In this document: positions 27,053 through 35,619 of the stretch, one piece after another
Layout: each line of letters opens with the position of its first letter
Position numbering within the stretch: the first letter of the stretch is position 1
Assembly: GCA_951813545.1 (NCBI GenBank)
Contig: OX638352.1
Location: 3,178,835 to 3,242,834 of the forward strand
Source: an uncultured Poribacteria bacterium
GTDB taxonomy: Bacteria > Poribacteria > WGA-4E > WGA-3G
Direction: 5' to 3'
DNA: 64,000 bases
Notes under the pieces: model-generated
Database searches by the model: none
What the model saw: only the letters and a program-made list of their open reading frames with translations
What the model was told of the DNA's origin: nothing
Made by a program: the position numbers and the translations under genes

Positions 27053-27616
27053 TTTTTTCTCCCTCCCGACAAGTTATCTGTTAGTAGGGGGGTAGGTCTT
27101 GTTCCTACCCCACACCCTTGGATTAGTTATTGTACTAGCAAATACGATGCCAACGCCGAAAGCCTGTTTTTGTGCTAATTCTCGGAATTCAACGGATAAT
27201 TCCGTCAAAAAATGAACGCTATTGTCCATAATCTGAACGAATTTTTAATTTTCCTTGCGGTCTAATATGTGGGTTTCGTATATAACAACCCATGTAAGAA
27301 TCCAGTCTCACCGAATGAAGTCTAAAAAACATGAGTTCGGTATAAGAAGTCGTTCATCATATAGGATGGATTGAACGAAACGAGGATACAACACCCAAAA
27401 CATATAACTTTGCTCCAGAGGAGCAATATATCTATAGCAGCCATCCAATTCAACGTCCCCGCTCCGTAGGTGCGACATGTAAGGTTGCCACACATAGCAC
27501 TCCTCTGGAGTGCTAGCACTTGGGTATTGTGTTTTCTATAGACATAGCACTCCTCTGGAGTGCGGGAATTTACCTGTCACACGTTTGGGACAGGCGTGAT
27601 ATACCGCAAGGGAAAT
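27053..27616. repeat. Intergenic region with three copies of a GCTCC/GGAGC palindrome
   Basis: 564 bp without a gene. Two copies of acatagcactcctctggagt(gc) lie at 27492-27513 and 27542-27563, each with the palindrome GCACTCC TCT GGAGTGC. A related palindrome TTGCTCC AGA GGAGCAA lies near 27410-27426. They may act as RNA terminators or as extragenic palindromes. Confidence 0.6.
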
Positions 27617-28654
27617 TTAGGAGATCCGTACGGTTTCGCCTGTCTCTGAAGACTGCATCGCCGCATCATAGACCTGCATGAGCTTACGAATTTCTTCAGG
27701 CTTGACAACCAATTCCTCGCCTTTGTTCAGCACATCGGCGATGTTCTGATAGTAAGACTTCCACGTCGTCTGAACGCTTTCGACGACGAGTTCTCTGTTC
27801 TCGCCGCCCGCCTCCGTCCAAACTTTGGCATAGTTTTCAGGATCCTGTTGTGCTGCATCGATATTCCCCTCACGCATCGGTCCTTCCTGTGGGTCCAAGC
27901 CGTACTTGATTAAGCCACCTAAGTCACCGACGATATACCAGCGTGGTTTCTCTGCTTTGGAAAGATTGCCAATCTCAATCTGATACCGCACATCGTTCTC
28001 AAACTTAATGATGAGGTTGGCGTAGTTACCGATATCCGTGTCCCATCTCGAATTGTAGTGAACATCACAGAACACAGACGTAACAGGTGCCGTTACGAGT
28101 TGCAGTGCCTGATCCACGAAGTGCGCGGGCCAATCGTAAAGGATACCACCGCTCTGACGCTTGACCCCGCGCCAGCCACCGGGGGCGCCGTAGCGCATAA
28201 TCGCGACCTGATAGAGATAAGGCGTTCCGAGCAAGCCATCGTCGATAATCTTTTTGACGGTGTTATAATCCCAATCCCATCTGCGATTGTGAAAGACGCT
28301 AAGCAGGACATCGTTGCGTTGACTCGCCGCAATCATCGCGTCCGCTTCGGCGGTATTCATCGCCATGATTTTGTCTGTCACGACGTGCTTCCCCGCATCC
28401 ATCGCTTTGATGGAGAGTTCGGCGTGCGTGTCGTGCGGTGTAGCTAACACAACGAGATCAACCGCGTCATCTGCGATGACTTCGTCAATTGTTTGGTAGA
28501 TTTGTGCATTTGGGTATGCTGCGCGTGCCGCTTCACGCCGCTCGGTATCTCGTGTAGCGATGGCGTAAAGATTCAACCCGTCTGCCAAGCCGACGAGATA
28601 GGTATGAAAAGCACGTCCAGCATATCCATAGCCGATAACGGCAGTATTCACCAT
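27617..28654 (-). CDS. Gfo/Idh/MocA family oxidoreductase
   Basis: 345 residues. The N-terminal Rossmann motif is GYGYAGRAFH (8-17), and VLATPHDTHAELSIKAMDAGKHVVTDKIMA is the typical EKP-region. The C-terminal half is the substrate domain. Members oxidise sugars or inositols with NAD(P). A heptanucleotide tandem repeat ends 5 bp upstream of the ATG and replaces a Shine-Dalgarno sequence. Confidence 0.9.
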   Translation of the reverse strand: MVNTAVIGYGYAGRAFHTYLVGLADGLNLYAIATRDTERREAARAAYPNAQIYQTIDEVIADDAVDLVVLATPHDTHAELSIKAMDAGKHVVTDKIMAMNTAEADAMIAASQRNDVLLSVFHNRRWDWDYNTVKKIIDDGLLGTPYLYQVAIMRYGAPGGWRGVKRQSGGILYDWPAHFVDQALQLVTAPVTSVFCDVHYNSRWDTDIGNYANLIIKFENDVRYQIEIGNLSKAEKPRWYIVGDLGGLIKYGLDPQEGPMREGNIDAAQQDPENYAKVWTEAGGENRELVVESVQTTWKSYYQNIADVLNKGEELVVKPEEIRKLMQVYDAAMQSSETGETVRIS

Positions 28655-28659
28655 GATTA

Positions 28660-28689
28660 GTTTTCAGTTTTCAGTTTTCAGTTTTCAGT
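28660..28689. repeat. Tandem heptanucleotide repeat TTTTCAG x4
   Basis: Four consecutive copies of ttttcag lie immediately upstream of the oxidoreductase start (28654). Near 28739-28759 a related inverted sequence (CTGAAAACCGAAAACTAAC) completes an imperfect inverted repeat. No ribosome-binding site is visible between the repeat and the ATG. Confidence 0.85.
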
Positions 28690-28809
28690 TACTCTCTTGT
28701 GGCAGGTGCTTTATCTGTTACCACCACAAGGTATCTCTGCCTGAAAACCGAAAACTAACGACTGTTCCTTTATTTGTAAAGTTAATTTTCTCAATATGTT
28801 CTTAAATTG

Positions 28810-29607
28810 TTATTGTTGATCGTTCAGCGTCCAATCGTAGTCTAAATAGCGGAACTTAACGTCCGTTGATGCCAAAAATTCTGCGTCTTCAGGGAGCAGG
28901 TAATCAGTGAGAAAATCCGCGACACCGTCGTAGCCTTCTTTAAAATCATCGTCATACCACTTGAAAATTTTCGAGAGGTAGACACGCCGTTCCGCACGGT
29001 CAATCCGAACCTGTTCAGGATTCCGAATAAAGTTGAGCGTTGCAGTCTCAAGACGCTCCTCAATCGTCTCGGCAGAAACGGCACGGTTTTCCAAAGGCGG
29101 GCAGCTGCTTGAAGCGCATACAAGCACAAAATGGGCGCGCGGATCTGCAAACTCCGTGCGGATAATGCCGTGTTCAATCTGATCGAGTGTATAAGTTTTA
29201 CCTGCAGCTTGAAACTTCAACCGAGAGAAAAATCCGTTGAAGAGTTTAACCTTTCGGACACTCGTTATCGGGTAGTGGTTAACGACCCCTTTGATAACAA
29301 GTGCGTTGTAGGCGTTAACCCAAAACGCTAACTGTGCATTATAGGACAACTCCGTGGGGTTCGCAGCAGCTAATAGGTCTAAATACGCCTCCAGTTTTTC
29401 GGGGTTTGCCTTCAATTTTGTATAATCGACTTGTTCCTCTTCATCAACATGCTCCTGCAAAACCTGATCAAATAGATCGTGGGAAAACACGGTATCATCT
29501 GTCGGTTGCGAGGTGCGCAAATCCGTCTCAACTCGGAAATGATAGAGGAAAAGCACACTACACACAGATAAAAGCAAGAGACATATAATTAGAATTCGTT
29601 TTTTCAT
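28810..29607 (-). CDS. DUF547 domain-containing protein
   Basis: 265 residues. A signal anchor is at about 4-23 (ILIICLLLLSVCSVLFLYHF). The body contains the DUF547 hallmark LAFWVNAYNALVIKGVV and VCASSSCPPL, suggesting a Cys-His type active site, though the function of the family is unknown. It is probably periplasmic or membrane-anchored. It lies 66 bp after the enolase-superfamily gene on the same strand. Confidence 0.85.
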   Translation of the reverse strand: MKKRILIICLLLLSVCSVLFLYHFRVETDLRTSQPTDDTVFSHDLFDQVLQEHVDEEEQVDYTKLKANPEKLEAYLDLLAAANPTELSYNAQLAFWVNAYNALVIKGVVNHYPITSVRKVKLFNGFFSRLKFQAAGKTYTLDQIEHGIIRTEFADPRAHFVLVCASSSCPPLENRAVSAETIEERLETATLNFIRNPEQVRIDRAERRVYLSKIFKWYDDDFKEGYDGVADFLTDYLLPEDAEFLASTDVKFRYLDYDWTLNDQQ

Positions 29608-29672
29608 ATTTTTTAATGATCAGGTCCCGGTCCTCTTCCGTAGGAGGGAACTCCGATTCCCGACTCCTGTTT

Positions 29673-30752
29673 TCACGTATACTGTTCCAAGACCTCTCGG
29701 TCAATGTCGATTCCCAATCCGGGGGCTTGCGGAACGTCAACGTAACCCTCAACAGCGTTTATCGGTTGCCGTGCCAATGCTGTCCGAAGACGATTCTCTG
29801 TCATATCAAACTCCAAAAGCGACGGGATCGGATTGAGGGCTTGCGGTGCATCCGGGAGCGTGGCTTGCCAGTGCAGCGTCGCAGCGAGACGGATACTACC
29901 ACCCCACATGTGGGGCAGCACCCGAACGTAATTCGCACTCGCCATGGCAGCGATTTTTCGGCACTCCGTAAAACCACCGGCAATGCTCAGATCCGGTTGC
30001 ACAATATCCAATCCGCGTTTCTGCAGCAGGTCGCGGAACGCCCAGCGTCCCATCAACATTTCACCGCCAGCGATTCTCACCTTCAGTGCGTGTCGAATCT
30101 CCCGATAGCCCGCGACATCGTCACTGGTGATCGGTTCCTCATACCAGAAGAGGTCGTAATCTAAAAGTTTCTGCCCAACATCGATGGCTGTCCCGACATC
30201 GTAGCCACAATTCGCATCAACAGCGAAGAGGGTCTCGTCTCCAATGGCACGTCGGACTGCAGCGACGTTCTTCACATCGTAAGCCTCGCCGAAAGCGATC
30301 TTCATCTTGACTGCGGGAAATCCTGCATCCACATACCCTTTCGCTTCATCCATCAACGCTTGGGTTATATCGGGTTTGTCTTTTTTGAAAAGCCCACTCG
30401 CGTAAGCCGGAATCTTCATTCGGAACGCGCCACCGAGCAGTTGATAGATTGGCATATCCAGTGCCTTGCCCATGATGTCCCACAAGGCGATGTCAATACC
30501 GCTCAATGCCCCGATATTCCCGCGCATCGCCTCCCATATCCGCTCCGTCTCAAAAGGCGAGTGTCCAATCAGATGCGTTTCAATTGCCGCGGCGGATGGA
30601 ACGCTGACACCTTCACCCCAACCGGTAATCCCGGCATCCGTGCGAATCTCGACCACAACGGCAGTCCGCGTGCCCGTCCAACCGCGTGAATTGGCAAAGG
30701 GTTCAACGAGTGGGTAGCGTAAGTTGTAGGTTTTAACGTCAGTAATTTTCAT
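29673..30752 (-). CDS. Mandelate racemase / muconate lactonizing enzyme family protein
   Basis: 359 residues with the MR-type KxK motif at Lys149 and Lys151 (VKMKIAFG). Metal ligands are Asp179 (VDANCGYD), Glu205 (WYEEP) and Glu231 (AGGEMLMGRW), and a His lies in LPHMWGGSIR. The KxK plus His pattern indicates the MR subgroup, unlike the galactonate-dehydratase-like paralog at 5741. It probably acts on a sugar acid. Confidence 0.9.
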   Translation of the reverse strand: MKITDVKTYNLRYPLVEPFANSRGWTGTRTAVVVEIRTDAGITGWGEGVSVPSAAAIETHLIGHSPFETERIWEAMRGNIGALSGIDIALWDIMGKALDMPIYQLLGGAFRMKIPAYASGLFKKDKPDITQALMDEAKGYVDAGFPAVKMKIAFGEAYDVKNVAAVRRAIGDETLFAVDANCGYDVGTAIDVGQKLLDYDLFWYEEPITSDDVAGYREIRHALKVRIAGGEMLMGRWAFRDLLQKRGLDIVQPDLSIAGGFTECRKIAAMASANYVRVLPHMWGGSIRLAATLHWQATLPDAPQALNPIPSLLEFDMTENRLRTALARQPINAVEGYVDVPQAPGLGIDIDREVLEQYT

Positions 30753-31316
30753 AGTTTCAGCATTTGTCGGTGCGATTTTAAACTGAATGTCTCTTCGCTA
30801 CTCCTTGTATTCTACCACAATCTATACATTTTTTGCAGAAAAAATAGTGGGCTATTTGGTTTTCGATGTGCGCGTATTCTTGACATGAGCCACGCTCATT
30901 TGAAAAGGAAGGTTATCTTCAAGAAAGCAGCGGAGGAAATACAACCTTTCGGAGACTCTAAAAGGCTACAAAAAATCCCTAAATTGACACCTATGGTTCT
31001 GCACCGTCGGCGCACCTATGAAGATAGGAAGCTATCCCGACGTGAGCCACGCGTTTTTAGCAAAGGAAAGAAAAGGGGACATCCGCTTGTTTTTCCCGGG
31101 GATGTCAAAAACGGTAATATTCGGGTCAGGGCGTGCCTAATATTGAAAAGCGCGCTGGCAAAAGGGCAGCTAACACGGATGGATATAGAGCGGAAGGTGT
31201 GCACAGTGGAGGCCGCGCGTTGTGGAGGTGGCTCAAATTGAAATGCGGACGTTGACAAACAACAACCGTCTTTGGCAAGGAAATGAAAAAATGATTAAAC
31301 ATTGCGCGAAAAGGTG
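30753..31316. other. Intergenic region with an unsupported basic frame
   Basis: About 560 bp with no gene I can support. A 118-residue frame (30885-31241, +) is very basic but has no clear ribosome-binding site, and an opposite frame is equally open. An imperfect internal duplication is seen: gacatgagccacgctcattt near 30879 resembles gacgtgagccacgcgttttt near 31038. Confidence 0.35.
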
Positions 31317-31496
31317 CTATGCTTGCTTGTCTCGTCCACACGATTTTTTAGCCTGTCGCTTTTTTCTTTTCTTTCGTGACGGCTTTGCTTTTGAAACTTT
31401 TTGCTTAATATGTTCTTGGTGCTGTTTGCGTAATCTACGAAAGAACGTGTAGCGTTCTTTCGCTTTGCGGTGGCTATCCCAAATCAAACCAAGCAT
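31317..31496 (-). CDS. Small very basic protein
   Basis: 59 residues from the ATG at 31496, preceded by AAGGA nine bases upstream. The C-terminal half is rich in Lys and Arg (KKRKKRQAKKSCGRDKQ), suggesting binding to nucleic acid or acidic partners. It starts 1 bp after the stop of the membrane-protein gene, so translation is probably coupled. No family is recognised. Confidence 0.5.
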   Translation of the reverse strand: MLGLIWDSHRKAKERYTFFRRLRKQHQEHIKQKVSKAKPSRKKRKKRQAKKSCGRDKQA

Positions 31497-31497
31497 A

Positions 31498-31782
31498 CTA
31501 AAATCCTTTCTTAAGTATTGAGAGGACACCTATAAAACAGTAAATGATTACCGCTAAAAAAATGAGCTGCGCCCAAAACGAATAGAGCCATTTCCATTTT
31601 GATTCTAACCACCGAGCAAGAGTTGAAAGAACTGTCCATATAAACAGTGTTATACCGAACCAAAGTTGATCCGTTGGTGTGAATCTGATGTATCGCGATG
31701 CTCCTAAAACGATGAGAGTGACACTAACAATCAGTAAAACGACAATAGATTTCCGGGTTTTGAGTAAAACTCTGAATTTCAT
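31498..31782 (-). CDS. Small three-helix membrane protein
   Basis: 94 residues with three hydrophobic segments (about 12-28, 41-52 and 67-88). A GAGGAAC site lies six bases before the ATG. It is the middle gene of a three-gene set with the Cys-rich secreted protein (31835) and the basic protein (31317). No family is recognised. Confidence 0.65.
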   Translation of the reverse strand: MKFRVLLKTRKSIVVLLIVSVTLIVLGASRYIRFTPTDQLWFGITLFIWTVLSTLARWLESKWKWLYSFWAQLIFLAVIIYCFIGVLSILKKGF

Positions 31783-31834
31783 AAGTTCCTCTTTATAAGG
31801 AGGTGGGGCTTTGAGGCCCCACCTATATTTACGT

Positions 31835-32254
31835 TTAGAAACCTGGACCGAATAGCGGATTTCTTAAACGATCGAACCTATCTGCCAAAGGATCTGCTGA
31901 TGGCGGTGGATCTGAATCATTGAACGGATTAAAAAAATCGGTAATGTCGTCCCAGTTATTGTAGGCAGCTTTCGCTATCTCCCAAATCGTTCCGACCCCT
32001 GGAAGTTTGGTAGGTTCAAAAGCGAGTGACTCAGCAATATCGTTTATTGCGCTACCTCCGCCGCAGTTATCACCGCTACAATAACACCAATTAGGTGCAC
32101 AACAACCACCTTCACGCGGATTTGGGCAGGGTCTACCACTGGCTTCAACGATGTTAACCAGAAACGTTTGCATTAACACACAAAACATAAAAAAAGCATA
32201 GTACCTTAACTGATATTTCTCAGAAGTTGCTTTGAGAAGTTTTACACTAAACAT
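31835..32254 (-). CDS. Small secreted Cys-rich protein
   Basis: 139 residues. A hydrophobic export signal covers about 17-38 (YYAFFMFCVLMQTFLVNIVEA). The mature start contains a Cys cluster: CPNPREGGCCAPNWCYCSG and DNCGGG, with six Cys in about 25 residues. A hydrophobic/aromatic middle (IWEIAKAAYNNWDD) and a Pro/Asp-rich tail follow. AGGTGAG precedes the ATG. No family is recognised; the layout resembles small extracellular peptides or lipoprotein-like envelope proteins. Confidence 0.65.
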   Translation of the reverse strand: MFSVKLLKATSEKYQLRYYAFFMFCVLMQTFLVNIVEASGRPCPNPREGGCCAPNWCYCSGDNCGGGSAINDIAESLAFEPTKLPGVGTIWEIAKAAYNNWDDITDFFNPFNDSDPPPSADPLADRFDRLRNPLFGPGF

Positions 32255-32293
32255 TCTTTTCTCACCTTTCGGTTAGCAAAAACGAAAAGGTGA

Positions 32294-32355
32294 GGAGGTC
32301 AGGCTGCTAAACGTTAAATAGAGATGACCTCCCCATAATTTTCGGTTAGCAGCCT
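32294..32355 (-). promoter_or_regulatory. Structured leader with pseudoknot topology
   Basis: GGAGGTCA (32294-32301) pairs with TGACCTCC (32325-32332), and AGGCTGCTAA (32301-32310) pairs with TTAGCAGCCT (32346-32355). The stems interlock (a-b-a'-b'), as in an H-type pseudoknot or two alternative hairpins. The structure ends about 40 bp upstream of the Cys-rich gene and probably forms part of its leader. Confidence 0.55.
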
Positions 32356-32946
32356 TGTGAAAAATATAGACTTATCGCTTAGTAATTATCACAATCAATA
32401 TGTTCTATTTAGGTACGTTACCATTACATGGTCGTGTATCCTTTTTGACACACGTCTGTGTCGGGTAGAATTCAACTTTTGGGAGGTTTGCCATACTCGG
32501 AAAAGAGCAACACATTATAGGCTGGGGTCAGGCAATCCGTCCCTATAGGGTGCTGGTTTCCATGAATAGATTTCACATAAATTGTGTCCTCTGCTACAAT
32601 AGAAGCCAGCAATGTCATACTGGGTTTATGGCAGTGCTATGCGCCGTTCGGTGTTACATCCACCGGCAGCGCACCTCCTAAAAAATGGAGGCTGCCAATT
32701 ACAAAACGATTATACAAACAACACACAAAATTTTTAATGAGAAAGTTTTTGTGTGAATGTTTTAATTATACAATAAAATACTATTTTTCTCAAGAAAATA
32801 GTCAATTTTTTGCTATAATTGGCTATAATTTAGCATTTTATCCGAAAAAATTCAAGGAAAAATGTGATAAATTCGTTAAAAATATCGTTTTTGGAAGAAA
32901 ATATGAGTAATATGGCGAGTATTTATACGATTTTAGATGAGTTCTG
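32356..32946. other. Intergenic region, no gene seen
   Basis: About 590 bp, AT-rich. A hairpin lies at 32665-32696: GGCAG and CCTCC on the left arm pair with GGAGG and CTGCC on the right around an A-rich loop. No supported frame; short frames lack ribosome-binding sites. Confidence 0.5.
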
Positions 32947-33366
32947 TCATGTTTTTGGAAGTGTTGGGATAATTCGAAGTGCTTGTCCAAGCGATAGATG
33001 CCTATCAGCCCACTCAAGGCGTTCGCGCGCGTCAGTGTCCCCGAAATAGGCGGCACTGAAGTCTTGGGTTAAGACATCCTTCATTTCCACAGTGAAACCG
33101 CCAGCGGGCAATTTAAAAAACTTTTCTAACGCCTGCAGGTGTTTTTGATTCGGGACCCTCCTGCCGGTTTCCCACTCGGCGACGGTATCCGCAGAGGTAT
33201 TGAATTTTTTGGCGAGTTCCGCTTGTGAGAGGTCGGCTTTTTCACGTAAGTAGCGCAGTAAATGCGGATTATAGCCGGTAGTAGATGAAGCACCCGCCAA
33301 AAATGCCCCCTTTTCCAAGTTCCTTGTTTCTTGTGTTTGGTGTGTGTTTTCCCCTTTTTTAGCCAT
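32947..33366 (-). CDS. XRE-family HTH transcriptional regulator
   Basis: 139 residues from MAKKGENTHQTQE with AAAAGGAG upstream. A Cro/C1-type helix-turn-helix covers about 43-95 (REKADLSQAELAKKFNTSADTVAEWETGRRVPN). The remaining C-terminus has no clear domain. It may regulate genes nearby, though the small-gene operon lies 700 bp downstream on the same strand. No operator is identified. Confidence 0.85.
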   Translation of the reverse strand: MAKKGENTHQTQETRNLEKGAFLAGASSTTGYNPHLLRYLREKADLSQAELAKKFNTSADTVAEWETGRRVPNQKHLQALEKFFKLPAGGFTVEMKDVLTQDFSAAYFGDTDARERLEWADRHLSLGQALRIIPTLPKT

Positions 33367-33703
33367 AATATGTCTCCTTTTGGAAGGTTTGTGTCTACTT
33401 ATGATAGTCAATTAGACAGAAACTGTCAAGATTTGGTGGAAAATGTGAAAATGTATCGGAAGCGTCAAGCGCAGCCGTTTTGCCAATGCCTCACCCATGG
33501 ATTTCATCATCGCGTGCCAGCGGAACCGAACCTGTAAGGGAGGCATCGGATACGTCCACGACTGCATGCTGATCTAAGGGGCTGAGACGAGTTAAGTAAA
33601 ATTTAAGAATTGATATTTGCTAACTTACCTTGTATTCTATCAGATTTGACGTAAAAATGTCAAAATATTCGCCCCATTTACCAGGGTTATTTATAGTAGA
33701 TAT

Positions 33704-33860
33704 TAACCTAAGTTGCTACCTTTGTCGCAGAATGTGTTAGATTGTGCTGGTTCTTGTAGCATAGACTGTTAGTCTGTGCTTCTGCGTGCGCAAACTGAAA
33801 GTTTACGCTACAAAGACGCAGGTTTCATAACTAAAATCTTGTAGGTAGCAACTTGAGTTA
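33704..33860. mobile_element. MITE-like element with a three-way-junction core
   Basis: 18-bp near-perfect terminal inverted repeats (16/18 match) lie at 33704-33721 and 33843-33860; the inner 12 bases, AAGTTGCTACCT / AGGTAGCAACTT, match exactly. The interior forms TTGTAGC (33755-33761) paired with GCTACAA (33807-33813), enclosing two hairpins: AGCATAGACT/AGTCTGTGCT and GCGCAAACT/AGTTTACGC. It has no coding capacity. Confidence 0.55.
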
Positions 33861-34381
33861 GATGTTAGAATTAATGAGACACTCCCAAATAGTGTAAAGG
33901 TCCGTTGGCGGTATTCATACGCACGCAGGAAACCAACAGCCTACTTCTCCTTCAAGTTTGAGTTTATAGATGCTCCTGTTCGTAGTAGAGAAACCATTCA
34001 TTGCCCGTTCCTCTCACTGCGAGGCAGTGCGATAAATCGCCCTACTATGAACCTCCCTCAAGTTCAAAGTTGAAGAACTACTACGCTACAAATATGTTCA
34101 CTTATTTATAACGTGAGCTCGGTCTAAGAAATACAAGTTCAATGATAAAAATGTGGGTGTGATTTCTGTAGGTTGGGTTGAGCGGTAAAAACTAAGAACT
34201 CTTTGCCGTTATACGCAAGATCACCCTTTTCGAGCAGCGTTTCCCGGAGATGAGCATAGCAAAACCCAACAATCCAAACGTTATCGGTGTGGGAAAATGT
34301 CGGGTTTCACTCGTGTTGTGGTGATTTTAGGCTTCTTGAGTCTTTGAAGGTTTATTTTCTCCGTGGCATTTTGAGTAAGAC

Positions 34382-34413
34382 CCGTTCAACCCAACCTACG
34401 AGGCTACGATGCA
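34382..34413. repeat. 32-bp direct repeat, copy 1
   Basis: The unit begins ccgttcaacccaacctacga and ends ggctacgatgca; an identical copy is at 34499-34530. Confidence 0.85.
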
Positions 34414-34498
34414 ATGTTGGGTTTCACTCTGTATTTCTTGATAGGGGGTGTATGGAGTTAACATCAATCTCTTTGAGTCGGTGGTGTTTTGATGCTAT

Positions 34499-34530
34499 CC
34501 GTTCAACCCAACCTACGAGGCTACGATGCA
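34499..34530. repeat. 32-bp direct repeat, copy 2
   Basis: Identical to 34382-34413, 117 bp away. It ends 18 bp before the stop of the TPR gene. Confidence 0.85.
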
Positions 34531-34548
34531 GTTTCTGATCGCTTTAAC

Positions 34549-35611
34549 TCATTTTAAAAGACGAAATGCCTTCTCAATATCTGCCTTAAGGACTTGATCG
34601 CCTTCCGACTTCGCAAGTTTCAAAGCAGTTCGGAAATCCATTCTTGCTTCCGGGAAGTTCCCGATTTCAATCTTCGTGCAACCACGCTTATAGTAAGCTT
34701 CGGTGTAATCAGGTTTTAGGTAAACCGGTGTATCGTAGTCTTTAGCAGCCCCGTTATAGTTCCCCAAGTTTGATCTCGCTTCGCCTCGGATTTTGTAGAC
34801 TTCGGCAAGTGCTGGGTTAAGGCGAATTGCCGTGTCACAATCTTCAATGGCACCCTCGTTGTCGTTTATGTCCAATTTTGTAGCGGCTTGTTTGCTGTAA
34901 GCATAAGCAACAAAATTGATATTCTCTAGGGTAAGGTGGATGGCTTCGTCGTAATCTTTAATGGTACCCTCATTGTCACCCAATTTAGACTTTGCGTTAG
35001 CGCGATACACGTATGCACTGGCAAGAACGGCATTTCTCGGTTTTAGACGGATAACCTCGTTGTAATCTTCAATGGCACTTTTAACGTTGCCCAAACCGAA
35101 TTTTGCGAGTCCGCGATTAAGGTATGCAACGGTAAGAATATTAGGGTTGTTTGGTTCTGAACGCACCGCTTCGGTGTAATCTTTGATTGCGCCTTTATTG
35201 TCGCCCATCTCGGATTTCGCGCTGGCGCGTTTAGCGTAAGCAAGGGGAAGTATAATGCCTTTCGGTTTCAGATGAATTACCATATCATAGTCTTCAATCG
35301 CCATTTTGTGATTTTCCAAGTCCGACTTCACATTTCCGCGGTTAAAGTAAGCTTCAATATTCTCCGGGTCAAGGCGAATGGCAGCATTATGGTCTCTGAT
35401 AGCACCCTTATAGTTTCGCAAGTTCCTTTTCGCGACACCTCTATTTACGTAGGCAGCTGCGAAATCCAGCCCTAAACGAATGGCGGTGTCATGGTCTTTG
35501 ACAGCTCCTTTATAGTCTCCCAGATTATACTTCGCGGTGCCTCGCTTGGCATAGGCGGCTGCAAAATCTGGTTTTAGACGTATAGCTGCATCATAAGCCT
35601 CAACCGCTTAA
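34549..35611 (-). pseudogene. Tetratricopeptide-repeat protein, truncated at the 5' end
   Basis: About 350 residues of near-perfect TPR units (for example AIRLDPENIEAYFNRGNVKS). The TPR frame runs back to 35611, where an in-frame TAA directly precedes AVEAYDAAIRLKPDF; there is no good start codon, only a TTG at 35421. The sigma-Kelch gene ends 9 bp upstream in the same frame. The protein probably lost an N-terminus that began with a signal or TM segment, as in the TPR gene at 49678. Confidence 0.7.
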
Positions 35612-35619
35612 TTGACACA

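Larger units (their letters stand above)
33367..34548. other. 1.2-kb intergenic region rich in repeats
   Basis: No gene is supported. It holds a MITE-like element (33704-33860), two copies of a 32-bp direct repeat (34382-34413 and 34499-34530), and an inverse relative of that repeat near 34168-34186 (gtaggttgggttgagcgg). Confidence 0.7.

Noticed and set aside
30885..31241. 118-residue basic open frame
   Set aside because: No ribosome-binding site, an overlapping frame of similar length on the other strand, and no recognisable feature beyond a high Lys/Arg content; kept only as part of an intergenic entry.
34287..34538. 83-residue frame over the 32-bp repeats
   Set aside because: It runs through both repeats and the palindromes between them, so its openness comes from the repeat.
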